Below, piece by piece: positions 44,270 to 53,307 of a stretch of 64,000 nt of DNA; the first letter of the stretch is position 1, and each line of letters begins with the position of its first letter. Origin of the DNA: Rossellomorea marisflavi (GTDB lineage Bacteria > Bacillota > Bacilli > Bacillales > Bacillaceae_B). The position numbers and the translations under genes were made by a program. The stretch covers positions 521,435 to 585,434 of the forward strand of contig NZ_LGUE01000001.1 in assembly GCF_001274775.1 (NCBI RefSeq), given 5' to 3'. Under the pieces are notes generated by a model. That model searched no databases. It had not been told where the DNA came from and worked only from the letters and a program-made list of their open reading frames with translations.

Positions 44270-45532
44270 ATGAGTGTCGATTACAGCGGGCTTCCGCATC
44301 AAAAGATTTTGTGCATCGATATGAAGAGCTTCTATGCCAGTTGTTCGGCTGTGATGATGGGACTTGATCCCCTGGATTGCTATCTGGCGGTCGTCGGCGA
44401 TCAGAGCCGTCAGGGGAGCATCGTGCTGGCGGCTTCACCGAAGCTGAAGCAGGACTTTGGGATCAAGACCGGGGCGAGGATGTATGAAATCCCCCGGGAC
44501 GACCGGATATGCCTGGTGGAGCCGAAGATGGCGACCTATGTACGGATATCCATGGAGATCACGAAGCTGTTCCACCGTTACGTCCCGAAGGAGGCCATTC
44601 ATACGTACAGTGTGGATGAGAGTTTCATCAAGATCGATGGGGCAATGGGACTGTGGGGCGGGGCGGAGGAAGTCGCCCGTAAGATCCAGGATGACATGGA
44701 GAGGGAGTTTCAGCTTCCATGTGCCATCGGGATCGGACCGAATATGCTCCTGGCCAAGCTTTGTCTTGACCTTGATGCGAAATCCAAGGGGATCGCCGAG
44801 TGGACGTATGAAGATGTCCCGGATAAATTATGGCCGCTTTCTCCTTTGAGCGAGATGTGGGGGATCGGCAAACGCCTTGAAAAAACGCTGAACCGAATGG
44901 GGATCTTTTCGGTGGGCCAGCTTGCCCAGTATGAGCTCGGGAAACTTGAAGCGAAATTCGGGATCATGGGAAATCAGCTGTACCATCATGCATGGGGAGT
45001 CGACCTGTCTGAAATCGGGGCCCCCATCATGGATGGACAGGTGAGCTTCGGTAAAGGTCAGATCCTGCTTCGGGATTATAAAGACAAGGAAGAAATCAAA
45101 CATGTCATCCTGGAGATGTGCGAGGAGGTCGCCCGGCGAGCCCGTTCCCATAAAAAGGCGGCAAGGACCATCAGCTTCGGCCTCGGATACAGTCATGAAG
45201 AATTCGGCGGTGGATTCCACCGGTCCAGGACGGTGGAAGAGCCGACAAACATCACGATGGAAATTTACCGGACCTGCCTGGAACTGTTCGAAGAGAATTA
45301 CAGCGGAAGAACCGTCCGGAAATTATCCATTACGTTATCCAATATCGTGGAAGATGGCCCGCTTCAAATGTCGCTTTTCGACTTGAAGCGTCCGGAACTG
45401 AAAAGACTCGGCTATGTGGTGGACGGGATCCGGAGTAAATATGGATCTTCATCCCTTCTGAGGGCGGTATCCTACACGGCGGCCGGTACGGCACGCCACC
45501 GGGCCAAGCTGGTCGGCGGTCATAAATCGTAA
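44270..45532 (+). CDS. Y-family DNA polymerase, UvrX/PolY2-like (YqjW)
   Basis: 420-residue error-prone polymerase. Palm motifs are CIDMKSFYASC and YSVDESFIKI, the helix-hairpin-helix is MWGIGKRLEKTLNRMGI, and a beta-clamp-like LQMSLF lies near the C-terminus. The ATG at 44270 has GGTGGGAGAG upstream and follows the LexA box. An in-frame extension back to 43691 reads through repeat array C and is not thought to be translated. A YolD-like gene follows, the pairing seen for B. subtilis yqjW-yqjX. Confidence 0.94.
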   Translation: MSVDYSGLPHQKILCIDMKSFYASCSAVMMGLDPLDCYLAVVGDQSRQGSIVLAASPKLKQDFGIKTGARMYEIPRDDRICLVEPKMATYVRISMEITKLFHRYVPKEAIHTYSVDESFIKIDGAMGLWGGAEEVARKIQDDMEREFQLPCAIGIGPNMLLAKLCLDLDAKSKGIAEWTYEDVPDKLWPLSPLSEMWGIGKRLEKTLNRMGIFSVGQLAQYELGKLEAKFGIMGNQLYHHAWGVDLSEIGAPIMDGQVSFGKGQILLRDYKDKEEIKHVILEMCEEVARRARSHKKAARTISFGLGYSHEEFGGGFHRSRTVEEPTNITMEIYRTCLELFEENYSGRTVRKLSITLSNIVEDGPLQMSLFDLKRPELKRLGYVVDGIRSKYGSSSLLRAVSYTAAGTARHRAKLVGGHKS

Positions 45533-45552
45533 AGGAATGAGAGGTGAACGGA

Positions 45553-45885
45553 ATGATTCGCGATCGTGGGAAAATCAAGTGGACATCGATGATGCTTCCC
45601 GAGCATGTGAAAATGCTGAGGGATTGGGCGGAGGAAGACTCGTTTGAAAAGCGGAGGGAGCTCGATGAACAGGAGTTCGAGATGATGAATGAAGTGGTGA
45701 CAGAAGCGATGGAATATAGCAGAAGTGTGTTGATCACTCATTATGAAAGGAAGCAGCACCGTCTCCTCATGGGGGAAATTCAGCACGCAGATTCCATTGA
45801 GGGGAAGCTTCGTGTAGTGGATCGTTTCGGTGAGGTCCATGCGATCCGGCTAGCTGACATAGCAGATATCCGGATCGATGAGTGA
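45553..45885 (+). CDS. YolD-like protein (YqjX-like)
   Basis: 110-residue member of the YolD-like family (PF08863), which is regularly encoded next to UvrX-type polymerases in SOS operons. It begins MIRDRGKIKWTSMMLPEHVKML. AGGTGAACGGA precedes the ATG at 45553; a GTG at 45544 is less well placed. It ends at the convergent CDGSH gene with no gap. Possibly a regulator of the polymerase; function not established. Confidence 0.88.
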   Translation: MIRDRGKIKWTSMMLPEHVKMLRDWAEEDSFEKRRELDEQEFEMMNEVVTEAMEYSRSVLITHYERKQHRLLMGEIQHADSIEGKLRVVDRFGEVHAIRLADIADIRIDE

Positions 45886-46101
45886 TTATTCCTCGTCCAG
45901 GACTTTTTCGGCGCGCACGCAGGAATCGAACTTCCCTTTGTGGGATGCGTCGCAAAACGGCATATTCGCAGACATGCCGCATCGGCATAGGGTGAAGACC
46001 GGTTTGGTTGGGAATACATTTCCGTCGGCATCTACGAGTTCGACATCCCCGCTGACCCGGAAAGACCCGTTATCGTTCACTTTGATCTGTGCTTTTGACA
46101 T
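45886..46101 (-). CDS. CDGSH-type iron-sulphur domain protein
   Basis: 71-residue protein with C-x-C-x2-S-x3-P-x-C-D-x-S-H (CRCGMSANMPFCDASH), the three-Cys one-His ligand set for a 2Fe-2S cluster. The motif has Ala in place of the Gly of CDGSH. Start at 46101 (GGTGG 7 nt upstream); an adjacent ATG at 46104 is possible. Role unknown, perhaps redox or Fe-S transfer. It is divergent from a HesB-like gene. Confidence 0.88.
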   Translation of the reverse strand: MSKAQIKVNDNGSFRVSGDVELVDADGNVFPTKPVFTLCRCGMSANMPFCDASHKGKFDSCVRAEKVLDEE

Positions 46102-46216
46102 CATAATCCACCCTTTCAAAATCGTGTAATCTCTTTGATAGTATAGGGACTGAGCCGAAATTGCAATACGTCTTCTCCAACTATGATAGTATGGAAGGGT
46201 AAAGGAGGCAGACAAG

Positions 46217-46546
46217 ATGAAAATCGAGTGGACCGAAAAAGCAAGTGAAATCATCAATCAGAAAATTTCCGGCCGGGAAGGCCATTTAAAATTAAAGTAT
46301 GACACAGAGGGATGCGGGTGCGTCGTCAGTGGGATTCCGACGCTCTGGTATGTACGTGAGCCCGTGGAAGGCGAGGATCTTGTGATCGAGACGAATGATG
46401 GCCCCATCCTTGTGGAGAAGTCCAAGATGGTCTTCCTTGACGAACAATTGAAAATCGACTTTTCACCTTCAAGCAACACCTTCCAACTGAAAAGTCCCGG
46501 TCAGATCATCAATGGACGAATGAACTTTGTGTTGTTCCCGGAATGA
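46217..46546 (+). CDS. HesB/IscA-like iron-sulphur biosynthesis family protein (YqkB-like)
   Basis: 109-residue protein similar to B. subtilis YqkB (HesB-like fold). It starts MKIEWTEKASEIINQKIS and contains LKYDTEGCGCVVSGIPTLW. It lacks the full three-cysteine pattern of true A-type carriers, having only CGC. GGAGGC precedes the ATG. Function inferred from fold only. Confidence 0.85.
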   Translation: MKIEWTEKASEIINQKISGREGHLKLKYDTEGCGCVVSGIPTLWYVREPVEGEDLVIETNDGPILVEKSKMVFLDEQLKIDFSPSSNTFQLKSPGQIINGRMNFVLFPE

Positions 46547-46553
46547 ACCGAAA

Positions 46554-46862
46554 CGAGGCTGGGACAAAACTAAAAAAGGCCCCTTTAAAGCCGAACACGA
46601 TCAGTATAGGATCTTAATACCGCTCATGATCTCCGTGCAAGACTTCGCTTTCCGCGGGTAGCCCGTGAGCCTCCTCGGCAGGCCTGCGGGGTCTCACATC
46701 AGCTACTTTTCCCGCTGGAGTCTTCGTCTTGCACTCCGATCAACCGCTGGAAACGATGAAATTTGAATGTTCATCAAAAAATTTAAAACCCGAATCATTT
46801 GCTTTATCGTAGGCAAATGATTCGGGTTTTATTATGACTAAAACATGTTTGTCTCAGCCTCG
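46554..46862. mobile_element. Non-coding element with terminal inverted repeats (MITE-like)
   Basis: The ends CGAGGCTGGGACAAA and TTTGTCTCAGCCTCG are inverted repeats with one mismatch, 309 bp apart. Inside, TGCAAGAC...GTCTTGCA, GTGAG...CTCAC, CCTCGGCAGG/CCTGCGGGG and a long terminal stem (46785-46830) can fold. No transposase is encoded. I recall similar sequences scattered in Bacillaceae genomes. The right end forms the last codons of the HAD gene. Confidence 0.78.
46785..46834. terminator. Terminator inside the MITE-like element
   Basis: 18-bp stem AAAACCCGAATCATTTGC / GCAAATGATTCGGGTTTT with A and T runs on either side can end transcription in both directions. Confidence 0.85.
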
Positions 46863-47551
46863 TATTTTTGTAGAAGCTTCAGAAGCTCCCGGAGGTCGCG
46901 GATTTCATAGGTAGGCACGATTCCGCTGTCATTCGGCTTACCGGTAGGGTTGTACCAGCAGGTATCGATCCCACTCATGGATCCCCCTTGGATATCTGCA
47001 GTCAAGGAGTCGCCGATAATGAGGCTCGCTGACCGGTCAAGGCCCGGGATCCGTGCAAAGACGTAGTCGAAGAATTCTTTCATCGGCTTTTGATAGCCGG
47101 TGTCTTCGGATACGAAGGTTTCTAGGAATAAGGGATGAAGCCCGGAAGAAGTGAGGCGCTTATATTGAGTTTTCGATACCCCGTTGGTGACGATGTAAAG
47201 ATCGTGATTTTCCTTCAGGGCTGTGATGGTTTCAAGGGCGCCGTCCATGAGCTTATCCCCCTTTTCAAGATAGGATCGATACTGTTCGCCGAGAGCCTTC
47301 CCGTCGACTTCCTGTCCGAGTTCCTTGAAGAAGAGAGAGAATCGGGTGTTGAGCAGCGTATCCCGATCCAATCTTCCTTGTTCATGGTCTCGCCACAGGG
47401 ATTGATTGATGATTGAATAACGGGTCCTTGTCTCTTCCGTAAGGGGTATCCCATGTTCCGTGAAGAGAAGGGTGATGGCCTCTTCTTCTGCTGCTTTAAA
47501 GTCCAGTAGCGTGTCGTCCACGTCAAAAAATAAAGTCTTATAGAATGTCAT
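46838..47551 (-). CDS. HAD-superfamily hydrolase (YjjG/YfnB-type)
   Basis: 237-residue phosphatase of noncanonical-pyrimidine-nucleotidase type. Motif I FFDVDDTLLDF, motif II IVTNGVS, motif III Lys in GYQKPMKEFF and motif IV IIGDSLTADIQGG. A helical cap lies between I and II. AGAAGGAG precedes the ATG at 47551; the frame is open further upstream. Its last codons (EAETNMF) are encoded by the terminal repeat of the adjacent element, so the native C-terminus was altered or is supplied by it. Confidence 0.9.
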   Translation of the reverse strand: MTFYKTLFFDVDDTLLDFKAAEEEAITLLFTEHGIPLTEETRTRYSIINQSLWRDHEQGRLDRDTLLNTRFSLFFKELGQEVDGKALGEQYRSYLEKGDKLMDGALETITALKENHDLYIVTNGVSKTQYKRLTSSGLHPLFLETFVSEDTGYQKPMKEFFDYVFARIPGLDRSASLIIGDSLTADIQGGSMSGIDTCWYNPTGKPNDSGIVPTYEIRDLRELLKLLQKYEAETNMF

Positions 47552-47570
47552 GATGTCGTGTCTCCTTCTG

Positions 47571-48476
47571 TCAGTGTTCGTCTTGGATGAGTGTGTCGAA
47601 TAGTTTGGCCAGTTCAATGCCGTTGGATGGGTCGCCGACGCCGTCTTCCGTGCACCAGCTGGCAGAGAGTATAGCGTGGCAAAGACCATAGCGGATCAGT
47701 CTCCCGTAGGAAAGGGAAAGGGAAGATGCAAGCGTCCCGGCCCTCAAAGCGAGGAGCGAAAGGGGTTCCGGGTGGTCCTGCCAATGATTGAGCATGAACT
47801 GGATGCAGTCATATTCCCGCTCTCCGATCAGTCCTTTCGGATCGATGACCGTCCAGCCGTCCTTGTCTGAATGCAGGATATTGCCGTGATGCAGATCACC
47901 GTGCAAAAGATAAAGGGGACCGGCTGTTGAAAGCAACTCGGGGAAAAGGGTTTCAGCCTTTTCAAGCAAATACTCCGGTATGGGGCCGGTTCCTCCACCG
48001 TAGCGCTCACGGAGCCTGGAGAGGCCCCTAGACCAATCTGAGACCGTCGGGAAATCTGCATCGTCGTCTGGAAGCTGACGCCAAAGCGCCCCTGCGCATT
48101 CAGACCAGATGCCGAGCACGTCCGCTTCCTCCTTTATGGTGTGGAGAGGGGTTCCGGGCTTTACAAGATCAAGGACCATCCAGCCTTCTTCCGGTTTGCC
48201 TTCCATCAACTTGACCACACCCGGCCCTTCAAAGGCTTTGAGAGCCAGGTATTCATGGGTGAATTCCTGACCGGGAAACCCTGTCTTCAACACGTAGTCG
48301 TGATTGCCATCAGATGCAGGGACGACGAAATGGTAGCTGAGGTCGAATGGCTCCCCGAATGTGAGATTGCGTTCCTGCTTGATGGAGGCGAGCAGCTCTT
48401 CCGTCCGGCGGATCCATTCCATGCCCCGCTCCCCGTGAATGGTCACCATCTTTTCAGCAAATGCCTTAGGGATCAT
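47571..48476 (-). CDS. Aminoglycoside phosphotransferase-like (APH(6)/hydroxyurea kinase) protein
   Basis: 301-residue small-molecule kinase. The catalytic loop is HGDLHHGNIL (HxDxxxxN) and the metal segment VIDPKGLIGEREYD is typical of the APH_6_hur family (PF04655). Relatives include streptomycin 6-phosphotransferases, but most chromosomal members have no proven substrate, so resistance should not be assumed. ATG overlaps the preceding hydrolase gene by 4 nt, and the HAD gene follows after 19 nt, suggesting one operon. Confidence 0.85.
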   Translation of the reverse strand: MIPKAFAEKMVTIHGERGMEWIRRTEELLASIKQERNLTFGEPFDLSYHFVVPASDGNHDYVLKTGFPGQEFTHEYLALKAFEGPGVVKLMEGKPEEGWMVLDLVKPGTPLHTIKEEADVLGIWSECAGALWRQLPDDDADFPTVSDWSRGLSRLRERYGGGTGPIPEYLLEKAETLFPELLSTAGPLYLLHGDLHHGNILHSDKDGWTVIDPKGLIGEREYDCIQFMLNHWQDHPEPLSLLALRAGTLASSLSLSYGRLIRYGLCHAILSASWCTEDGVGDPSNGIELAKLFDTLIQDEH

Positions 48477-49390
48477 GATGCCCCGCCTCCGGTGAAACGC
48501 TGAAGGAACTCATCGATGACCTCTTCATATTTCTCTGGATTATCATTATACGATTGGGCGTGTGCGCCTTTGAAATCCATGTATAGTTGCTTGGGTCCCT
48601 TTTTCTTTTGGAAAAGCTCCTCCGTCATGCGGGGCAGGATGAAATCATCATCGGCACTGTGGATGAAGAGGATGGGTTTTTTGATCCGGTCCACGACGGC
48701 AAGTGGCGCGATGTCCTTCAAGGTATAGCCTTCCCGGAGCTTCAGCATCCCGTTGATGAGGGGGAGGACCGCTTTGGATGGAAGCTTCGCCTCTGCGCTC
48801 ATCCGGTAGGTCAGCTGCTGGCCGAAGTCGGAATAAGGACAATCCGCGATATAGAAGTCTGCTCTGTCCTCGACGCTCCCTGCATATAGAAGGAGGGTGG
48901 CGGCCCCCATGGATTCCCCGTGGATCCCGAATTGGATATCTTCTCCTTCGCGACGGATCAACTCGTCCACCACGGCCTTCAGATCTTGCTTCTCATAATA
49001 TCCATAGCTCGTCGATTTCCCGCCGGACTTCCCGTGGCGTCGATGGTCATAGATGACGGCATTGAAGCCCCTCTTTAGGAATAGATTCATATACTTCACT
49101 GAGTTCCATCTGTTCTCCGTCACACCGTGGCAGAAGATCATGAATTTCCCCTCTGGATACGGGGTGATGAAAACGGCGTTGATGGAATAACCGAAGGGAG
49201 AGGTGATGGTGACCTCCTCTTTCGGAAGGGTATTGTATTCACGTTCGATCAGGCGGTTTGCCTGGATCTCCCGTTCGTAAATGTCCTTCTCACCTTTTTT
49301 CGGCAAATACATGAAGCGGTTGGTTATGTAGAGGCCGAGCAGGCCCAGGGTGGAGACGGCGCCTCCCAGTACGGCTAACTTCTTCTTCAT
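48473..49390 (-). CDS. Alpha/beta hydrolase with N-terminal membrane anchor (YqkD-like)
   Basis: 305-residue protein. An N-terminal hydrophobic segment (KLAVLGGAVSTLGLLGLYI) is followed by an alpha/beta hydrolase domain. The oxyanion segment is FCHGVTENRW, the nucleophile elbow GIHGESMGAA, the acid HSADDDFI and the His HAQSYNDNP. Resembles B. subtilis YqkD. The frame also opens with GTG at 49402; AGGTG is better placed for the ATG at 49390. Substrate unknown. Confidence 0.87.
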   Translation of the reverse strand: MKKKLAVLGGAVSTLGLLGLYITNRFMYLPKKGEKDIYEREIQANRLIEREYNTLPKEEVTITSPFGYSINAVFITPYPEGKFMIFCHGVTENRWNSVKYMNLFLKRGFNAVIYDHRRHGKSGGKSTSYGYYEKQDLKAVVDELIRREGEDIQFGIHGESMGAATLLLYAGSVEDRADFYIADCPYSDFGQQLTYRMSAEAKLPSKAVLPLINGMLKLREGYTLKDIAPLAVVDRIKKPILFIHSADDDFILPRMTEELFQKKKGPKQLYMDFKGAHAQSYNDNPEKYEEVIDEFLQRFTGGGAS

Positions 49391-49471
49391 CTCATGGCTC
49401 ACCTCGAAACATCATTTTCTTCCATAGTAGCAAATCGGGCTGAAAAGAGAAACGGAGAGCACTCCACAGAT

Positions 49472-49501
49472 AAAAAAAGAGCGCCACCCAAAGGGAGCGC
49501 T
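49472..49501 (-). terminator. Terminator of mvaB
   Basis: On the minus strand AGCGCTCCC and GGTGGCGCT form a stem followed by seven T. Confidence 0.83.
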
Positions 49502-49510
49502 AAAAGGATA

Positions 49511-50401
49511 TCAAAGACTTAGATTATAGTAACCGCTTTCAATTTTTCGTGAAATGTGGGAAGAGACCTCCCGAATGGCCCCGGTCAGTTTTTCAAGATC
49601 AATCCCGGTGGAGATCCCCATGGAGTCCAGCATGTAGACGACGTCCTCCGTTGCAACATTTCCTGTTGCACCCGGTGCGAAAGGACAACCTCCGAGACCG
49701 CCCGCCGATGCATCGAACCTGGTGACGCCTGCCTGCATGGAAGCGAGGATGTTGGGCAGGGCCATCTTCCGTGTGTCATGGAAATGCGCCGTCATGAGCA
49801 CGTCGGGCAATTCACGCTTCAACAGGGAAAAGAGGGAGAATGCCTCGAGGGGATTGGCTTGCCCGATTGTATCCGCGACGCTCAGTTCATCCACCCCGGC
49901 ATCACGGAACGCCTTACAGATGGCGAGGGTCTCATAGGGATCAACTTTCCCTTCATACGGACAGTGAAATGCCGTCGAGATGCAGGCACGGACGAAATAG
50001 TTCCGTTCCTTCATTTCCTTGACTAGAGGCAAGGTCTCCTCCAAGGCCTCCTCCGTCGACTTGTTGATATTCTTCCGATTGAACCCCGAGCTCACGCCCA
50101 CGAATACGGCGATGGCACGGCATCCTGTTTCATAGACGCGTTCGACCCCTTTCCGGTTCGGTGCCAATACGATGTCACGAGAATCCTCCGTCAGACAGTT
50201 TTCCACAATATCATATGCGTCACGCATCTGTGGCACCCATTTCGGGGAAACGAATGAAGTCAGCTCCATCTCCTTGATCCCTGCTGCCTTGAGCTTTCGG
50301 ATGAAGGCGGCTTTTACTTCAGTCGGCACAAAGTTCTGTTCGTTTTGAAGTCCGTCCCGGGGACCGACTTCGATGATGGTCACTTGTTTAGGTAGTTTCA
50401 T
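49511..50401 (-). CDS. mvaB: Hydroxymethylglutaryl-CoA lyase
   Basis: Cleaves 3-hydroxy-3-methylglutaryl-CoA to acetoacetate and acetyl-CoA, last step of the leucine pathway. The 296 residues include IIEVGPRDGLQNE (catalytic Asp/Arg), ELTSFVSPKWVPQM, SVADTIGQANP, TAHFHDTRKMALPN and the loop GGLGGCPFAPGATGN with the catalytic Cys. GGAGGGAG precedes the ATG at 50401. In B. subtilis the homologue (yngG) lies in another cluster; here it faces thiolase-scoAB. Confidence 0.95.
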   Translation of the reverse strand: MKLPKQVTIIEVGPRDGLQNEQNFVPTEVKAAFIRKLKAAGIKEMELTSFVSPKWVPQMRDAYDIVENCLTEDSRDIVLAPNRKGVERVYETGCRAIAVFVGVSSGFNRKNINKSTEEALEETLPLVKEMKERNYFVRACISTAFHCPYEGKVDPYETLAICKAFRDAGVDELSVADTIGQANPLEAFSLFSLLKRELPDVLMTAHFHDTRKMALPNILASMQAGVTRFDASAGGLGGCPFAPGATGNVATEDVVYMLDSMGISTGIDLEKLTGAIREVSSHISRKIESGYYNLSL

Positions 50402-50478
50402 AATCTCCCTCCTGCTTCTATTGTAGAAATATTCTAATATATAAATCAACTAAAAATTTTTCGTCAAATTTAGAGGGT

Positions 50479-50508
50479 TTTAAGCGCTTTCATCGAAAAC
50501 TGTATGAT
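50479..50508 (+). promoter_or_regulatory. Putative cre site and promoter between mvaB and the thiolase gene
   Basis: TTTAAGCGCTTTCA (50479-50492) matches cre at 12 of 14 positions. TATGAT (50503-50508) could be the -10 of the thiolase operon. The site overlaps the -35 area and could affect both divergent units. Confidence 0.5.
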
Positions 50509-50570
50509 GGGAATGTTTTTATGGTCGAACTCTCTTAAAAACACACCAGATTGTAAGAAAGGGAGGAAGA

Positions 50571-51761
50571 ATGATGTCGAATGAAGTAGTCATCGTCAGT
50601 GCAGTCCGGACAGCAATCGGGACATTCAACGGTTCACTGAAGGGCGTATCGGCGCCGGACCTTGGCGCCATTGTGATCAAAGAAGCATTGAATAAAGCGG
50701 GGGTGAATCCCGATCAGGTTGATGAAGTGATCATGGGGAATGTGCTTCAGGCCGGCCTTGGGCAGAACCCAGCACGTCAGGCTTCCATCAAGGCGGGACT
50801 GCCGGAAACCGTCCCCGCCATGACCATCAATAAAGTATGCGGCTCCGGCCTTAAAACCGTCCACCTGGCAACGCAGGCCATCCTTGCGGGGGATGCGGAT
50901 ATCGTCGTTGCCGGAGGGATGGAGAATATGAGCATGGCCCCCTATTTATTAAAAGGGGCAAGGGACGGCTATAAGATGGGGGATCAAAAAGTGGTCGACA
51001 GCATGATTTCTGATGGCCTCTGGTGTGCCTTCAATGATTACCATATGGGCGTCACGGCTGAGAATCTGTGTGATCGGTATGGGTTAACGAGGGAAGAGCA
51101 GGATGAATTCGCCGCATGGAGTCAGCAAAAAGCTGTGTCAGCCATCGAAGAAGGAAGATTCGACGATGAAATCGTACCGGTGGAGATTCCGCAGCGAAAA
51201 GGGGAAGCAGTCGTATTCCGTCAGGATGAGTTTCCGAGGAAAGGCTCGACGGCCGAAGGACTATCCAAGCTCCGTCCGGCCTTCAAAAAAGAGGGGACGG
51301 TCACGGCAGGAAACGCATCGGGAATCAACGACGGTGCAGCAGCAGTGGTGGTCATGTCGAAGAAGAAGGCGGATGAGCTCGGAATCAGCCCCCTTGTCGT
51401 GATCAAAGGGAATGCCAGTGCAGGCGTCGATCCGAGTGTGATGGGGATCGGACCGGTTTCGGCGGTGAAGAAGGTTATGGAGAAGACAGGGATGAGCCTT
51501 GAAGATATGGGGCTCGTCGAAGCGAATGAAGCCTTCGCGGCCCAATCGCTCGCTGTTGATAAAGAGCTTCATTTCGATAAGGAGTGCCTGAATGTGAATG
51601 GTGGGGCGATTGCCCTCGGCCACCCGATCGGTGCGAGCGGGACCAGGATCCTTGTGACCCTCATTCACGAGATGAAGAAGCGAAATGTCACCCACGGTCT
51701 TGCCACGCTTTGCATCGGTGGAGGACAGGGCGTCGCGACGATCGTTGAGCTGAATCAATAG
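50571..51761 (+). CDS. Acetyl-CoA C-acetyltransferase (thiolase)
   Basis: Thiolysis of acetoacetyl-CoA to two acetyl-CoA. The 396-residue enzyme has the acylation Cys in [14 protein letters not shown] (about 88), [13 protein letters not shown], and the catalytic His in [15 protein letters not shown]. The second Cys is in [16 protein letters not shown] precedes two adjacent ATG codons; the second (50574) is equally possible. First gene of the thiolase-scoA-scoB operon. Confidence 0.95.
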   Translation: MMSNEVVIVSAVRTAIGTFNGSLKGVSAPDLGAIVIKEALNKAGVNPDQVDEVIMGNVLQAGLGQNPARQASIKAGLPETVPAMTINKVCGSGLKTVHLATQAILAGDADIVVAGGMENMSMAPYLLKGARDGYKMGDQKVVDSMISDGLWCAFNDYHMGVTAENLCDRYGLTREEQDEFAAWSQQKAVSAIEEGRFDDEIVPVEIPQRKGEAVVFRQDEFPRKGSTAEGLSKLRPAFKKEGTVTAGNASGINDGAAAVVVMSKKKADELGISPLVVIKGNASAGVDPSVMGIGPVSAVKKVMEKTGMSLEDMGLVEANEAFAAQSLAVDKELHFDKECLNVNGGAIALGHPIGASGTRILVTLIHEMKKRNVTHGLATLCIGGGQGVATIVELNQ

Positions 51762-51778
51762 AATAAGGAGGGAACGAG

Positions 51779-52468
51779 ATGAAAACCGTATACACATCGT
51801 ATGATGAAGCTGTGGCCGATATCCAGGACGGGGCCACATTGATGGTAGGAGGCTTCGGCCTGTGTGGGATCCCGGAGAAATTGATCCTGGCCCTTGAAAA
51901 GAAAGGCGTCAAGAACTTGACTGTCATCTCGAATAACTGCGGGGTGGATGACTGGGGACTAGGCTTACTATTGAAGAACAAACAGATCGACAAGATGATC
52001 GGTTCGTATGTAGGCGAGAATAAAGAGTTCGAACGTCAGGTCCTTTCTGGAGAGCTGGAAGTAGAGCTCGTCCCGCAGGGGACCCTCGCTGAGAAAATCC
52101 GTGCGGGCGGAGCCGGCATCCCGGCATTCTACACTCCGGCAGGCGTCGGTACCCCTGTGGCAGAAGGCAAGGAGACGCGCACCTTCAATGGGAAGGAATA
52201 CCTCCTCGAGGAGGCCTACACCGCCGATTTTTCACTTGTCCGTGCTTGGAAGGGAGATAAGATGGGAAACCTCATCTACAATAAAACCGCCCAAAACTTC
52301 AATCCTATGATTGCCGCTGCCGGTAAGGTGACCATCGCCGAGGTGGAAGAGCTTGTGGAAACGGGCAGCATGAACCCGGCGGAGGTCCATACGCCGAGCG
52401 TATACGTCCAACGGCTCATTCAAGCCGATCAAGAAAAGCGGATCGAGCGGAGAACGGTAAAATCATAA
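51779..52468 (+). CDS. scoA: Succinyl-CoA:3-oxoacid CoA-transferase subunit A
   Basis: With ScoB it moves CoA from succinyl-CoA to acetoacetate. The 229 residues show the family I CoA-transferase alpha pattern: [31 protein letters not shown] and [27 protein letters not shown] precedes the ATG. It acts between the acetoacetate released by MvaB and the thiolase. Confidence 0.95.
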   Translation: MKTVYTSYDEAVADIQDGATLMVGGFGLCGIPEKLILALEKKGVKNLTVISNNCGVDDWGLGLLLKNKQIDKMIGSYVGENKEFERQVLSGELEVELVPQGTLAEKIRAGGAGIPAFYTPAGVGTPVAEGKETRTFNGKEYLLEEAYTADFSLVRAWKGDKMGNLIYNKTAQNFNPMIAAAGKVTIAEVEELVETGSMNPAEVHTPSVYVQRLIQADQEKRIERRTVKS

Positions 52469-52485
52469 GAAAGGGAGTGGAGGAA

Positions 52486-53148
52486 ATGGATCGAGGAAGT
52501 ATGAGGGAGCGGATTGCCAGACGTGCGGAAAAAGAAATCGAGGATGGCTTCTACGTCAACCTCGGCATCGGGATGCCGACGCTCGTAGCCAACTACATCA
52601 CGGAGAATAAACAGGTGGTCCTTCAATCAGAAAATGGATTACTCGGTATCGGACCGTATCCGACAGAAGAGGAAGTGGATGCAGATCTCATCAACGCAGG
52701 GAAAGAAACCGTGACGGCCATTCCCGGGTCAGCGTACTTTGATAGTGCGGAGTCCTTCGCCATGATCCGGGGAGGACATATCAATATCGCCATCCTCGGT
52801 GGAATGGAAGTGGCGGAAAATGGTGATCTCGCCAACTGGATGATCCCCGGCAAGATGATCAAAGGGATGGGCGGAGCCATGGACCTTGTCCATGGGGCAA
52901 AACGCATCATCGTCATCATGGAGCACGTGAATAAGAGCGGGGAGAGCAAGATCCTCAAGGAATGCACCCTTCCGCTTACAGGCAGGGGCGTCGTGGATCG
53001 CATCATCACCGATCGTGCCGTGATGGACGTCACAGATGAAGGGCTGGTTCTCCGGGAAGTGGCCAACGGGTTCAGCGTGGACGACATCAAGTCATCAACG
53101 GCTGCGGACCTCATCGTCCATGATGATGTAAAGCTTGAAGCCTATTGA
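52486..53148 (+). CDS. scoB: Succinyl-CoA:3-oxoacid CoA-transferase subunit B
   Basis: Catalytic subunit; the Glu that forms the CoA thioester is in [11 protein letters not shown]. Length 220 residues from the ATG at 52486, near-identical in plan to B. subtilis ScoB ([39 protein letters not shown]). A GTG at 52477 or the ATG at 52501 are alternative starts. Followed by a strong terminator. Confidence 0.95.
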   Translation: MDRGSMRERIARRAEKEIEDGFYVNLGIGMPTLVANYITENKQVVLQSENGLLGIGPYPTEEEVDADLINAGKETVTAIPGSAYFDSAESFAMIRGGHINIAILGGMEVAENGDLANWMIPGKMIKGMGGAMDLVHGAKRIIVIMEHVNKSGESKILKECTLPLTGRGVVDRIITDRAVMDVTDEGLVLREVANGFSVDDIKSSTAADLIVHDDVKLEAY

Positions 53149-53177
53149 TTCCGAATGAAAGAGAGTCGTGAATTAGG

Positions 53178-53209
53178 AAGACCGGGTTTTCGATACCCGG
53201 TCTTTTTTT
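53178..53209 (+). terminator. Terminator of the thiolase-scoAB operon
   Basis: AAGACCGGGT / ACCCGGTCTT stem followed by TTTTT. Confidence 0.92.
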
Positions 53210-53307
53210 AATTGACACCCGAACTCCCTTTTCCTGAACGAATTGTTGCAAGATAGTGGACTTATGAGGTCGGACGTTTTATAACTAAGGGGTGGGGAGG
53301 GATCGAG

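Noticed and set aside
47571..48476. Calling the phosphotransferase gene an aminoglycoside resistance determinant
   Set aside because: The family signature is present, but it lies in a housekeeping-like operon with no mobile context and many such kinases have other substrates.
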